DNA of 47,466 bases from Caryophanales bacterium UBA1423 (lineage in GTDB: Bacteria > Bacillota_I > Bacilli_A > RF39 > UBA660), in assembly GCA_002304855.1 (NCBI GenBank), contig DBPJ01000014.1:1-47466 (forward strand), read 5' to 3'. Under the pieces are notes generated by a model, which was given only the letters and a program-made list of their open reading frames with translations, was not told where the DNA came from and ran no database searches. The stretch's first letter is position 1. Each line of letters starts with the position of its first letter. The position numbers and the translations under genes were made by a program. This document shows positions 35,203 through 42,869 of the stretch, in pieces.

Positions 35203-35297
35203 CCCCTCTGTTACTTTTTAGTTAACTTTGTACTAATTATACCTTATTTTACCTATAATACATAATGAAGTTCATGTTTAGATAAAGGTGATATTTT

Positions 35298-35651
35298 ATG
35301 CTTGTAGGCAAGAGATTAAAAGAAGCGCGGTTAAAAAAAGGTTATACTCAACAACAGTTAGGTCAATTAATCAATGTTACTAAGGTATCAATCTGTTGTT
35401 ATGAAAATGATACTAGGACGCCTAATTTAGAAACCTTTCAAGATTTATTAAGAGTCTTAGATGTATCGCCAAACTATTTATTAGGTAATGATGTTGATGT
35501 AATTGCTGAAGGAAATGAACAATATCATATTAGGATGGCTAAAGAAGATATTGAAATAATAAATCAATTGAAAACTCAGAAAGATTTATATAGAAGATTA
35601 GTTAATGATCCAAAAAGAACAATTGATTTGATTAACAAGCGCATGAGATAA
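35298..35651 (+). CDS. XRE-family helix-turn-helix regulator
   Basis: 117 aa. N-terminal HTH (about 5-60: LKEARLKKGYTQQQLGQLI, VTKVSICCYENDTRTPN) and C-terminal region with DLLRVLDVSPNYLLGN and a polar tail. The YENxxRxPxLexL pattern is typical. GGTGAT before ATG. It lies divergent from the other XRE gene, with 148 bases between. Confidence 0.85.
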   Translation: MLVGKRLKEARLKKGYTQQQLGQLINVTKVSICCYENDTRTPNLETFQDLLRVLDVSPNYLLGNDVDVIAEGNEQYHIRMAKEDIEIINQLKTQKDLYRRLVNDPKRTIDLINKRMR

Positions 35652-35685
35652 AAAATAAATATAGATTATATATTTATTTTTTTTG
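35650..35685. terminator. AT-rich bidirectional terminator
   Basis: 12-bp A/T arms (35652-35663 and 35669-35680) and T-run, between the XRE gene and vanY. Confidence 0.55.
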
Positions 35686-36810
35686 TTCTAAAAATTTTAC
35701 ATAATACTCATCAAAAGTAATTTTATGATTGTAAATATAGGTAGCAATATCAACTCCCACATATCTTAGATGCCAGGGTTCATATTGATAACCGGTAATA
35801 TTTTCTTTACCCTTTGGATATCTAATAATATAACCATATAGATGGGCATTATCTTTTATCCACTGATATTCTTTGCTTTTATCAAAATCATTGAAAGCAT
35901 AATTGTTACCCGAGATATCAATAGCTAAACCAGTTTGATGTTCACTGTGTCCAGGACGTGCTGAATAAGTTTCAGCTTTAGTCTTTCCATCTTGAGCCAC
36001 ATATTTATTATATAGATTAGCTTGATAAGCAAAGCTTCTATAGGCAGATACTACTTGAATATGTAAATCATTTTTCTTCATATCATTAGCCATTTTTTCA
36101 AAGGCTTCGCCTGCTATCTTTGTAAGTTGGAATGTTTGTGGTGCATATGCTTTATCAATTTCGACTAAATTTTTAGGAACAAAAGTTTCAGGCAATTGTC
36201 GATATTTATTAGTTAGGACGGTTATTTTATCATAGTCATCTACATAGGTTATTTTTCCGTAATATGGATAATCTAATCCTATATTGACATGGGTAATGAT
36301 TTTTTCAAGTTCCATATTTTTATTTTTATTACGATAGTTTAGGTAACGTTCTAAATTATCAACTTTAAAATAATCAAAGACAATATATTGTTCAATATTA
36401 TTGGTTAATGGCAATTTAGTTAAAGCTTCAATTTCTTCACTATTTAAATGCTTAAAAATGAGAATTATTTTTGTTTTATCGTATCCAATATCGGCTAGTG
36501 AATTAATATTAGTAATAAAATTATCATCGTCGCGATAATCAAGACTATAGTATAGATCAATATTTTTAGCTATAAATTGCTTAGTGGTTAAAGCTTTTTC
36601 TAAGGTTTTTGAATATTTCTTTTTAGCAATAATATAATCTTCTAATTTATTTTTCTTGATTTCTTCAATAGCTATTTTTGAATAATTTAATTGTTTCAAT
36701 CTAAAACTGTCATAATTAAAGGCGAGAATAAAGTTACCTAAATATATCAAAACCATGATACATATTAGGACCCAAATAATTCGTCCTAGTCGAAGTTTTT
36801 TTCGTTTCAT
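35674..36810 (-). CDS. VanY-type D-alanyl-D-alanine carboxypeptidase
   Basis: 378 aa. One N-terminal membrane helix (about 12-32), a poorly conserved region (to about 210), then the peptidase M15B domain: VVSAYRSFAYQ, PGHSEHQTGLAID (zinc His, Asp), and EPWHLRYVG (catalytic Glu, zinc His). It trims the terminal D-Ala of peptidoglycan stem peptides. RBS AGAGGTGA before ATG. Interleaved inverted repeats cover its promoter. Confidence 0.9.
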   Translation of the reverse strand: MKRKKLRLGRIIWVLICIMVLIYLGNFILAFNYDSFRLKQLNYSKIAIEEIKKNKLEDYIIAKKKYSKTLEKALTTKQFIAKNIDLYYSLDYRDDDNFITNINSLADIGYDKTKIILIFKHLNSEEIEALTKLPLTNNIEQYIVFDYFKVDNLERYLNYRNKNKNMELEKIITHVNIGLDYPYYGKITYVDDYDKITVLTNKYRQLPETFVPKNLVEIDKAYAPQTFQLTKIAGEAFEKMANDMKKNDLHIQVVSAYRSFAYQANLYNKYVAQDGKTKAETYSARPGHSEHQTGLAIDISGNNYAFNDFDKSKEYQWIKDNAHLYGYIIRYPKGKENITGYQYEPWHLRYVGVDIATYIYNHKITFDEYYVKFLEQKK

Positions 36811-36838
36811 TTAATCACCTCTTATATCATATTACTAA

Positions 36839-36887
36839 AATATCTACGTATATGCTAATTATATGGTAGATATTTAGCATAAGTCAA
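36839..36887 (-). promoter_or_regulatory. vanY promoter with interleaved inverted repeats
   Basis: On the minus strand TTGACT (36887-36882), 18-base spacer, TATAAT (36863-36858). Two inverted repeats interlock: arms AATATCTAC (36839-36847) with GTAGATATT (36866-36874), and TATGCTAA (36851-36858) with TTAGCATA (36874-36881). They cover the spacer, the -10 and the start site. Confidence 0.6.
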
Positions 36888-36942
36888 TTTATGAGGTATT
36901 TATTTATTAAGTTTTACATATTTTTAATTGAGAGGTGTTAAT

Positions 36943-38097
36943 ATGAAAAAAATACTAATTAGTTTATTATTGCTGACCTTTTTTCCTATTAAAGTCATGG
37001 CAACAGAACCTAATTTGACGCCTAAAGCTAAAGCTGCTATATTAATGGAATATAGTAGTGGTGAAATAATATATGAGAAGAATGCCCATGATAAAATTGC
37101 CCCAGCATCGATGACTAAACTAGTAACGATGTTATTAATATTAGAAGAAATAGAAAAAGGTACTTTAACATGGGATGAACAGGTAAAGGCTAGTGCTGAA
37201 GCTTCGGGAATGGGAGGAACGCAGATATTTTTAGAGACTGGAGAACTGATGTCAGTTAAAGATATGTTTAAAGGAATAGCGGTTGCCTCAGCTAATGATG
37301 CTGCTGTAGCTTTAGCGGAGCGAGTTGCCGGTACTGAACAGGCCTTTGTGGCTAAAATGAATGAAAGAGTAAAGGCGATGGGGCTTAAGAATACGTCATT
37401 TAAAAATTCCCATGGATTAGATGAGAAGGAGCATTATTCGACGGCTTATGATATTGCTATGATGGCTAAAGAATTATTAAAACATGAAAAAGTGTTAGAA
37501 TTTACTTCTATATATGAGGAATATTTAAGACAAAATACTGATCGTAAAGTATGGTTAGTCAATAGTAATAAATTATTACGTCTTTATAAAGGGGTTGATG
37601 GTTTAAAAACTGGTTTTACTGATGCTGCTGGTTCATGTTTGACAGCCACTGCTAAACGTAATGATATGCGTTTAATTGCGGTAGTAATGGGTGAAACTGA
37701 TGCCGCAGTTAGAAATGAAGAAGCAATGAAGATGTTAGATTATGGATTTAATCAATATGAAGTTCAACCTTTAATAACCAGAAACAGTAGTTTAGGTAAG
37801 GTAGAAGTAGTGAAGGGTCGTGATAAATACGTTGAAATAATGGCCACTGAAGATGCCGCTATCTTAAACAAACGTGGTGAAGCAAAGCGTACTAATATTA
37901 GTTATGATTATAAAATATCTAAGATAGTAGCGCCAGTGAAAAAGGGTGATGTTGTTGGAACTATCTTTATTAAAGAGAATGGTAAAGTAATTAAACAAGT
38001 TTCAATAACGGTGACCAAAGATGTAGAAAAGGCTAATATTTTTCATCTCTATTTTAGGTATTTAAAAGATATCATTAGTGGTGATTTAAACTTTTAA
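36943..38097 (+). CDS. dacF: D-alanyl-D-alanine carboxypeptidase, DacF type
   Basis: 384 aa, peptidase S11. Signal peptide (about 1-22, ending VMA), SxxK in ASMTKL, SxN in SAND, KTG in GLKTGFTDAAG, then the C-terminal beta domain (PBP5_C) and a possible amphipathic anchor. In B. subtilis dacF stands directly before spoIIAA and acts in spore cortex formation; the same position here supports the DacF call. ATG 36943 has AGAGGTG 5 bases upstream; a TTG at 36928 precedes that RBS. Confidence 0.9.
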   Translation: MKKILISLLLLTFFPIKVMATEPNLTPKAKAAILMEYSSGEIIYEKNAHDKIAPASMTKLVTMLLILEEIEKGTLTWDEQVKASAEASGMGGTQIFLETGELMSVKDMFKGIAVASANDAAVALAERVAGTEQAFVAKMNERVKAMGLKNTSFKNSHGLDEKEHYSTAYDIAMMAKELLKHEKVLEFTSIYEEYLRQNTDRKVWLVNSNKLLRLYKGVDGLKTGFTDAAGSCLTATAKRNDMRLIAVVMGETDAAVRNEEAMKMLDYGFNQYEVQPLITRNSSLGKVEVVKGRDKYVEIMATEDAAILNKRGEAKRTNISYDYKISKIVAPVKKGDVVGTIFIKENGKVIKQVSITVTKDVEKANIFHLYFRYLKDIISGDLNF

Positions 38098-38119
38098 GAG
38101 TCGATGACTCTTTTTTTAT
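38096..38119 (+). terminator. dacF terminator
   Basis: AAGAGTC (38096-38102), 3-base loop, GACTCTT (38106-38112), T-run. Confidence 0.8.
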
Positions 38120-38171
38120 TTTAAAGGAAATAAATGATTGAAATAGAAGATATACGTTAGGAGGAATTAAG

Positions 38172-39500
38172 ATGTTAAAAAGATGGTTGTTATTACTAAT
38201 GTTAATTAGCTATAAAGTTTACGCGCTTGATAACAATATTTATTTAACCTATAGTGACTGGAGTGATTGGCAGGAAACAAAAATTGAAGAGACCCCTTTA
38301 ATTGAAGTTCAAGTTGAAAAAAAATATAGATGGTATATGGAAGATAGAATTGATGGTGATTATTATATTGAAAATGAAAATGATCCATCATTTCCTTTAA
38401 TTGATCGAAGTAATTATCTCGAAACTACCTTTTCAGAATTTACTAACGATCAACCTCATATGTTGCCAAATAGAATAGTTGAAGAGAAGAGAGTTTATCG
38501 CTATCGTCATATGCGACCAGTTAGATATATTTATATATTAAATCCTCATAATTTCTTTGGTCATTTTTATATTCCCGAATTAAATGTCTTAATCAATGGT
38601 CAAAAAGTTTCATATGATTATTATTGTGGTCGTTGTAGTAATGATTTTAGTTCTAAAATAAATGATAATAATGTTTTACAAACTGATGTGTATCTTTATA
38701 ATAATACTGAATTAAGGATTGATTTAGGAGGTTATTATAACGTTGAAGATATAAGAATTGATTTGTATTTATATGATCCAATATTATCATCTAAAAGTTT
38801 TGATATAATGTTATCTCCATATTTCAATTTCACTCAACCACAATATTTTTTTAAAAGCTTTAGTGAATATTTTTATTGTAATGATATCACTGAAGTTAAA
38901 CTATTTTCTTTACAAATTGATAATTCATGGTTAAAAGAGCCTGAATGGTTTGAATGGGAATGTAGTGATGACCCAATAACTCCATCACTGACTACCGAAG
39001 TAGATCAAATTCATTTGTATCGCTATAAGGATATTTTATATAAACACTACCGACTAGATAAAATTTATTATGACGATAATTATTATCCAAGTGCTCCGGA
39101 CCTTGCTTTTAAACGCGATGATAATGATTATAAATATTACTATCGTTATCGAACTAAAAGTATTATAGAACCTACTGATGATAAAGAACCGGTAACACCT
39201 TCTAATAATGAAGTATCGTCTAATACTATTTCAACCTCTAATGAAAATGCTGATGATATTGATATGCCAGATTCAAAACAACACAATAGCAAAAAGGTTG
39301 AAAATTCAAAACCTGATAGTCAAAAAGAGACGTTAATATCTGTAAATAATAATAAAATTAATAAAATATTAATATCCGATCATAAATTACCAGTTTGGGA
39401 AAAAGGAATTAATGTTTCTAAAAAAGTATCCTCCATAATCGTTACCATTATTGCTTATCTTTATACTATTACTAAATATTTATTTAGTCGAAAATGGTAG
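38172..39500 (+). CDS. Unknown exported surface protein, Tyr/Trp-rich
   Basis: 442 aa. Signal peptide (about 1-18), then segments that pair SDWSDW or PEWFEW with YRYR or YRYK stretches (near residues 28-55, 105-115 and 260-330), a Ser/Asn/Asp-rich low-complexity linker (about 340-395), and a C-terminal hydrophobic segment with basic end FSRKW. The WSxW...YRYR pattern occurs in Firmicute surface proteins; function is unknown. Codon use looks like that of its neighbours. RBS AGGAGG before ATG. It stands between dacF and spoIIAA, where B. subtilis has no gene. Confidence 0.7.
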   Translation: MLKRWLLLLMLISYKVYALDNNIYLTYSDWSDWQETKIEETPLIEVQVEKKYRWYMEDRIDGDYYIENENDPSFPLIDRSNYLETTFSEFTNDQPHMLPNRIVEEKRVYRYRHMRPVRYIYILNPHNFFGHFYIPELNVLINGQKVSYDYYCGRCSNDFSSKINDNNVLQTDVYLYNNTELRIDLGGYYNVEDIRIDLYLYDPILSSKSFDIMLSPYFNFTQPQYFFKSFSEYFYCNDITEVKLFSLQIDNSWLKEPEWFEWECSDDPITPSLTTEVDQIHLYRYKDILYKHYRLDKIYYDDNYYPSAPDLAFKRDDNDYKYYYRYRTKSIIEPTDDKEPVTPSNNEVSSNTISTSNENADDIDMPDSKQHNSKKVENSKPDSQKETLISVNNNKINKILISDHKLPVWEKGINVSKKVSSIIVTIIAYLYTITKYLFSRKW

Positions 39501-39514
39501 AAATAAAAATTGTT

Positions 39515-39566
39515 CTACTTTTGTCGAAAGGGTATAAAAAGATTAAAAATAATGCTAAATTATAAT
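39515..39566 (+). promoter_or_regulatory. Spo0A box and -10 of the spoIIA-sigF unit
   Basis: TTTTGTCGAAA at 39519-39529 is a perfect Spo0A box; a weaker half-match TTTAGTCGAAAA lies at about 39483-39494 in the end of the upstream gene. TATAAT is at 39561-39566, 31 bases after the box, and 14 bases before the ATG, so any start would fall at the RBS. Confidence 0.65.
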
Positions 39567-39580
39567 GCGAGGAGGATTAC

Positions 39581-39928
39581 ATGTTAGGATTAGATATGGA
39601 ATATCGTAAGGGGGTTCTATTTATTAGGTTATCAGGTGAATTAAATCATAATACTGCTTCACGCTTAGAAAATGAAGTAAGTAAATTAATTGCTGAAGTG
39701 GGTATTAAATATATAGTTTTCAATATTGAAAATTTAACTTCAATTGATATGGCTGGTATTGATGTGTTATTAAAAAATAATGATATTGTATGTCATAATC
39801 AAGGTAAAGCTTTTGTCTGTGGCATAAAACATGAATTAGTTAAACATCGAATTGAAAATAGTCGTTTACTTAAATATATGGTTGAAACCAGCAATGAATT
39901 AGGGGCCTTAAATATTATCAATATATAA
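39581..39928 (+). CDS. spoIIAA: SpoIIAA-like STAS protein lacking the phosphorylatable serine
   Basis: 115-aa STAS domain that aligns without gaps over almost the whole length of B. subtilis SpoIIAA: MLGLDMEYRKGVLFIRL, SGELNHNTASRLE, YIVFNIENLTSIDMAGIDVLL, AFVCGI. In SpoIIAA the phosphorylated Ser58 lies in DSSG; here the sequence is DMAG and residue 58 is Ala (codon GCT). SpoIIAA normally releases SigF from the anti-sigma factor SpoIIAB when unphosphorylated. SpoIIAB is not encoded next to it. RBS GGAGG; Spo0A box upstream. Confidence 0.88.
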   Translation: MLGLDMEYRKGVLFIRLSGELNHNTASRLENEVSKLIAEVGIKYIVFNIENLTSIDMAGIDVLLKNNDIVCHNQGKAFVCGIKHELVKHRIENSRLLKYMVETSNELGALNIINI

Positions 39929-39938
39929 GAGGGATAAT

Positions 39939-40613
39939 ATGCAAAATAATGAAGCTTTGATGGAAGTTATCAATGATCATGAAAAATTAATTTATTCGAT
40001 TGTCAATAAAATTAAAAGTCATCACGATTATGATGACTTATTTCAGGTTGGGGTTATTGGGTTAATAAAAGCTTATCGTAATTATGATCAAAGTTATGGC
40101 ACTAAATTTTCAACTTATGCTTTTCCTTATATTTTAGGAGAAATAAAAAAGTTTGTTAGAGAAGATAGAGGAATTAAAATTAGTCGCGACTTATTTAGGT
40201 TGAGTGATCAAATCGAACGAGCTAGAGATTTATTAGCCCAAAAATTGATGAGAGTACCATCAATTAGTGAATTAGCTATTTATTTAGAAATTGATGAAGA
40301 TAAAATTAATGAGGCTTTAAATATCCATACTTATATTCAAAGTTTAGATGTACCAGTTAATGATGAAGGTAAAGAATTGACTTTATATGATAGTATTAGC
40401 GTAACTGAACCAATTGATTTATTAGATAAACTATATTTAAAGGAACTAATAATTAGTTTACCAACTGCGGATCAACAATTAATTTATATGCGGTATGAAA
40501 AAGATAGGACGCAAAATGAAATAGCTAATACTTTAGGTTTAACGCAAGTTCAAGTATCTAGACAAGAACAAAAAGTATTGACTAGACTTAAAAAGAGTAT
40601 GCTTGGAAAATAA
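39939..40613 (+). CDS. sigF: Sporulation sigma factor SigF
   Basis: 224 aa. Region 2 DDLFQVGVIGLIKAYRNYD and TKFSTYAFPYILGEIKKFVRED; region 3 with the VPSISELAIYLEI stretch; region 4 ENDRTQNEIANTLGLTQVQVSRQEQ-type HTH (RTQNEIANTLG, TQVQVSRQEQ). Sigma F and G are similar, but the position after spoIIAA and before spoVAC indicates SigF, the first forespore sigma factor. It starts 10 bases after spoIIAA, with AGAGGG as RBS. No spoIIAB reading frame exists between. Confidence 0.88.
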   Translation: MQNNEALMEVINDHEKLIYSIVNKIKSHHDYDDLFQVGVIGLIKAYRNYDQSYGTKFSTYAFPYILGEIKKFVREDRGIKISRDLFRLSDQIERARDLLAQKLMRVPSISELAIYLEIDEDKINEALNIHTYIQSLDVPVNDEGKELTLYDSISVTEPIDLLDKLYLKELIISLPTADQQLIYMRYEKDRTQNEIANTLGLTQVQVSRQEQKVLTRLKKSMLGK

Positions 40614-40639
40614 AACGATAATAGTTTTATTTTTTTTTG
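40612..40639 (+). terminator. Weak terminator after sigF
   Basis: 5-bp stem AAAAC/GTTTT around a 7-base loop, followed by a long T-run. May permit readthrough into spoVAC. Confidence 0.4.
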
Positions 40640-40669
40640 GTATTTTTTTGTAAATTGCCATTCATACTA
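40640..40669 (+). promoter_or_regulatory. Possible forespore (SigG/SigF) promoter of spoVA
   Basis: CATACTA (40663-40669) fits the SigG -10 CATNNTA; GTATT at 40640-40644, 18 bases upstream, could serve as -35. Confidence 0.35.
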
Positions 40670-40688
40670 TTTTTGAGGTGATTATTTT

Positions 40689-41129
40689 ATGTCAAATGAA
40701 GAGTATGAAGCGATAGTAAAAAAACATAAACCTACTGAGCAACGAATTTTAAACATCGTCAAAGCTTTTGTAATAGGAGGTATTATTGGTATTATCGGTC
40801 ATTTTTTATTAGAATTTTATACTACTTCTCTGGCCATTACTAGTAAAGAAGCTTCAACCTTAGTCATTATTAGCTTAATATTAGTAGCGTCATTCTTTAC
40901 GGCGCTTGGCTTTTTTGATAATTGGATTAATTTTGGGCGAGCTGGATTTTTTATTCCCATTACTGGTTTTGCGCATGCGATGACCAGTGCTTGTATGGAA
41001 TATCGAAAAGAAGGATTAGTAACTGGTATTGGTAGCAATATTTTTAAGTTAACTGGAACCGTAATACTATATGGTATTGTTTCAGCTTATCTATTTGGTT
41101 TAATAAGATTTTTATTGTTTGGAGGATAA
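40689..41129 (+). CDS. spoVAC: Stage V sporulation protein SpoVAC
   Basis: 146 aa, membrane channel for uptake and release of dipicolinic acid by the spore. Several helices: FVIGGIIGIIGHFL, STLVIISLILVASFFTALGFFD, then the conserved AGFFIPITGFAHAMTSACMEYRKEG. GAGGTGAT RBS. First of the three-gene spoVAC-spoVAD-spoVAE set found in Clostridia-like operons; spoVAA and spoVAB are absent. Confidence 0.93.
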   Translation: MSNEEYEAIVKKHKPTEQRILNIVKAFVIGGIIGIIGHFLLEFYTTSLAITSKEASTLVIISLILVASFFTALGFFDNWINFGRAGFFIPITGFAHAMTSACMEYRKEGLVTGIGSNIFKLTGTVILYGIVSAYLFGLIRFLLFGG

Positions 41130-41132
41130 AAT

Positions 41133-42128
41133 ATGACTATTGAATATAAAAATGTATTTATTAAAGCAGCAAGTACTATTGCTGGCCCCTATGAACAAGC
41201 TGGACCATTAAATAAATATTTTGATATGACTACTGATGATTTATATAATGAAGAAAAGACATGGGAACAAGCCGAAATAAAGTTTTTTAATGATAGTATT
41301 GAGATATTATTAAATAAAATAAAAAAAGATAAACAAGAAATAGAGTTGTTTATTGCTGGTGATTTATTAAATCAAATAACTTCGTCATCAAGAGTAGCCT
41401 TTGATTTAGGGGCCCCATTTTTAGGAGTTTATAGTGCTTGTGCTTCAAATATTGAAGGTATAATTATTGGTGCCAATATGGTTGAAGCTACACAAATTAA
41501 CAATTTTATTTGTGGTACTAGTTCTCATAATTTAGCCGCTGAAAAACAATTTAGATATCCAACTGAATATGGAGCTCCTAAACCTAAAACAGCCAATTTT
41601 ACTGCTACTGGAGGAGCTAGTATTTTTGTCACTAATGAAAAAGATCAAATCAGGATTGAAAGTGCTACTATTGGTAAAGTAGTTGATTTAAAACAAACTG
41701 ATGCTTATGATTTAGGAGCAGCTATGGCTCCAGCTGCTGCTGATACTATATATCGTCATTTAAAAGATACTAAAAGAGATCCTAGTTACTATGATTTAAT
41801 CTTAACTGGTGATTTAGGTTTATATGGTAAACAAATTTTAATTGATTATATGGAGCAACGTTATAATCTTAATTTAAACCAAAATTATAATGATTGTGGG
41901 ATTATGCTTTATGATTTAAAGACTCAAAAACAAGTAAATGCTGGTGGTAGTGGTCCAGTATGTAATGCTTTAGTTACTTATGGCTTTGTTTTAGATAAAA
42001 TGAAAAATAAAGAATTTAAAAAAGTATTATTAGTTGCTACTGGAGCATTATTTTCGCCAACTTCTTTATATCAAAAAAGTACGATCCAAGCTATTGCTCA
42101 TGCTATTAGTTTGGAGGTGGTAGAATGA
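41133..42128 (+). CDS. spoVAD: Stage V sporulation protein SpoVAD
   Basis: 331 aa thiolase-fold protein that binds dipicolinic acid on the spore membrane. Motifs: AGPYEQAGPL, GVYSACASNIEGIIIGA (the Cys of the thiolase fold), TGGASIFV, LTGDLGLYGK, and NAGGSGPVCNA. GGAGG RBS, 3 bases after spoVAC. Stop overlaps the spoVAE start (ATGA). Confidence 0.95.
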   Translation: MTIEYKNVFIKAASTIAGPYEQAGPLNKYFDMTTDDLYNEEKTWEQAEIKFFNDSIEILLNKIKKDKQEIELFIAGDLLNQITSSSRVAFDLGAPFLGVYSACASNIEGIIIGANMVEATQINNFICGTSSHNLAAEKQFRYPTEYGAPKPKTANFTATGGASIFVTNEKDQIRIESATIGKVVDLKQTDAYDLGAAMAPAAADTIYRHLKDTKRDPSYYDLILTGDLGLYGKQILIDYMEQRYNLNLNQNYNDCGIMLYDLKTQKQVNAGGSGPVCNALVTYGFVLDKMKNKEFKKVLLVATGALFSPTSLYQKSTIQAIAHAISLEVVE

Positions 42129-42478
42129 TGACTTATTTATATGCTTTTCTATTTAGTGGTTTAGTATGTGCTATTGGTCAAGTTATTTTAGATAATACTC
42201 GTTTAACACCTGGTCATATTACTAGCTTATTTGTGGTCTTAGGAGCTTTCCTTGATATTTTTAATATTTATGACCGAATTGTACTTTGGGCTGGTGGTGG
42301 TGCAATGGTACCAATTACTAGTTTTGGTCACTTATTAATTCATGGCGCTTTAGTTAAGGCTAGGGAAACTGGCATTATGGGTTTAGCTACCGGCATGTTT
42401 GATTTAACCGCCTCAGGTATTACCTCCGCTATTATCATTGCCTTCTTCATGACTGTTATCTTTAAATCTAAAAACTAA
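42125..42478 (+). CDS. spoVAE: Stage V sporulation protein SpoVAE
   Basis: 117 aa membrane protein with about four helices; conserved GLVCAIGQVILDNTRLTPGH and GGGAMVPITSFGHLLIHGALVKA. SpoVAEB type. GGAGGTGG RBS inside spoVAD; the two genes overlap by 4 bases. The next codon is also ATG, so the start may be 3 bases later. Confidence 0.93.
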   Translation: MMTYLYAFLFSGLVCAIGQVILDNTRLTPGHITSLFVVLGAFLDIFNIYDRIVLWAGGGAMVPITSFGHLLIHGALVKARETGIMGLATGMFDLTASGITSAIIIAFFMTVIFKSKN

Positions 42479-42503
42479 AAAATCCTACTAGTAGGATTTT
42501 TTT
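42477..42503. terminator. Bidirectional terminator after spoVAE
   Basis: AAAAAATCCTACT and its complement, self-complementary around 42490, with A-run and T-run. Confidence 0.8.
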
Positions 42504-42793
42504 GATAGTTCAATAATTTTATCCATATTATCATCTTTAGCCATAATGTTTTTAATCATGGTTTTACATTTTTCACATTTATATATTATTTTATATGTAT
42601 CCTTAAATTTCTCAAATCCAATAGGTTTTAATATTCCTCTACAACTATTTTGCCTATCTCCTGGATTAATATCGACATGCTTTGAATATAAACAATAAGG
42701 GCAATGATCTCTAGCCGTATATTCTAAAGGGTCAACTTGTTGATGACAGATTTCACACTTAAAACCTTCATCGAGCATTCTAAATTTTTTCAT
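42488..42793 (-). CDS. RNHCP domain protein
   Basis: 101-aa zinc-ribbon-like protein. Cys pairs CEIC, CPYC and CEKC; ARDHCPYCLYSKHVD and the downstream DRQNSCRGILKPIGFEK, then MAKDDNMD, match the RNHCP domain. Usually found near translation genes; function unknown. Here Asp replaces the Asn of RNHCP. Divergent from scpA. Confidence 0.82.
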   Translation of the reverse strand: MKKFRMLDEGFKCEICHQQVDPLEYTARDHCPYCLYSKHVDINPGDRQNSCRGILKPIGFEKFKDTYKIIYKCEKCKTMIKNIMAKDDNMDKIIELSKKSY

Positions 42794-42869
42794 GGTTTCA
42801 CCTATGGAAATTATACCATAATGTTTTCTATCTATGGTATAATTATTTTGGATTTAAGGATGTGTTAAG

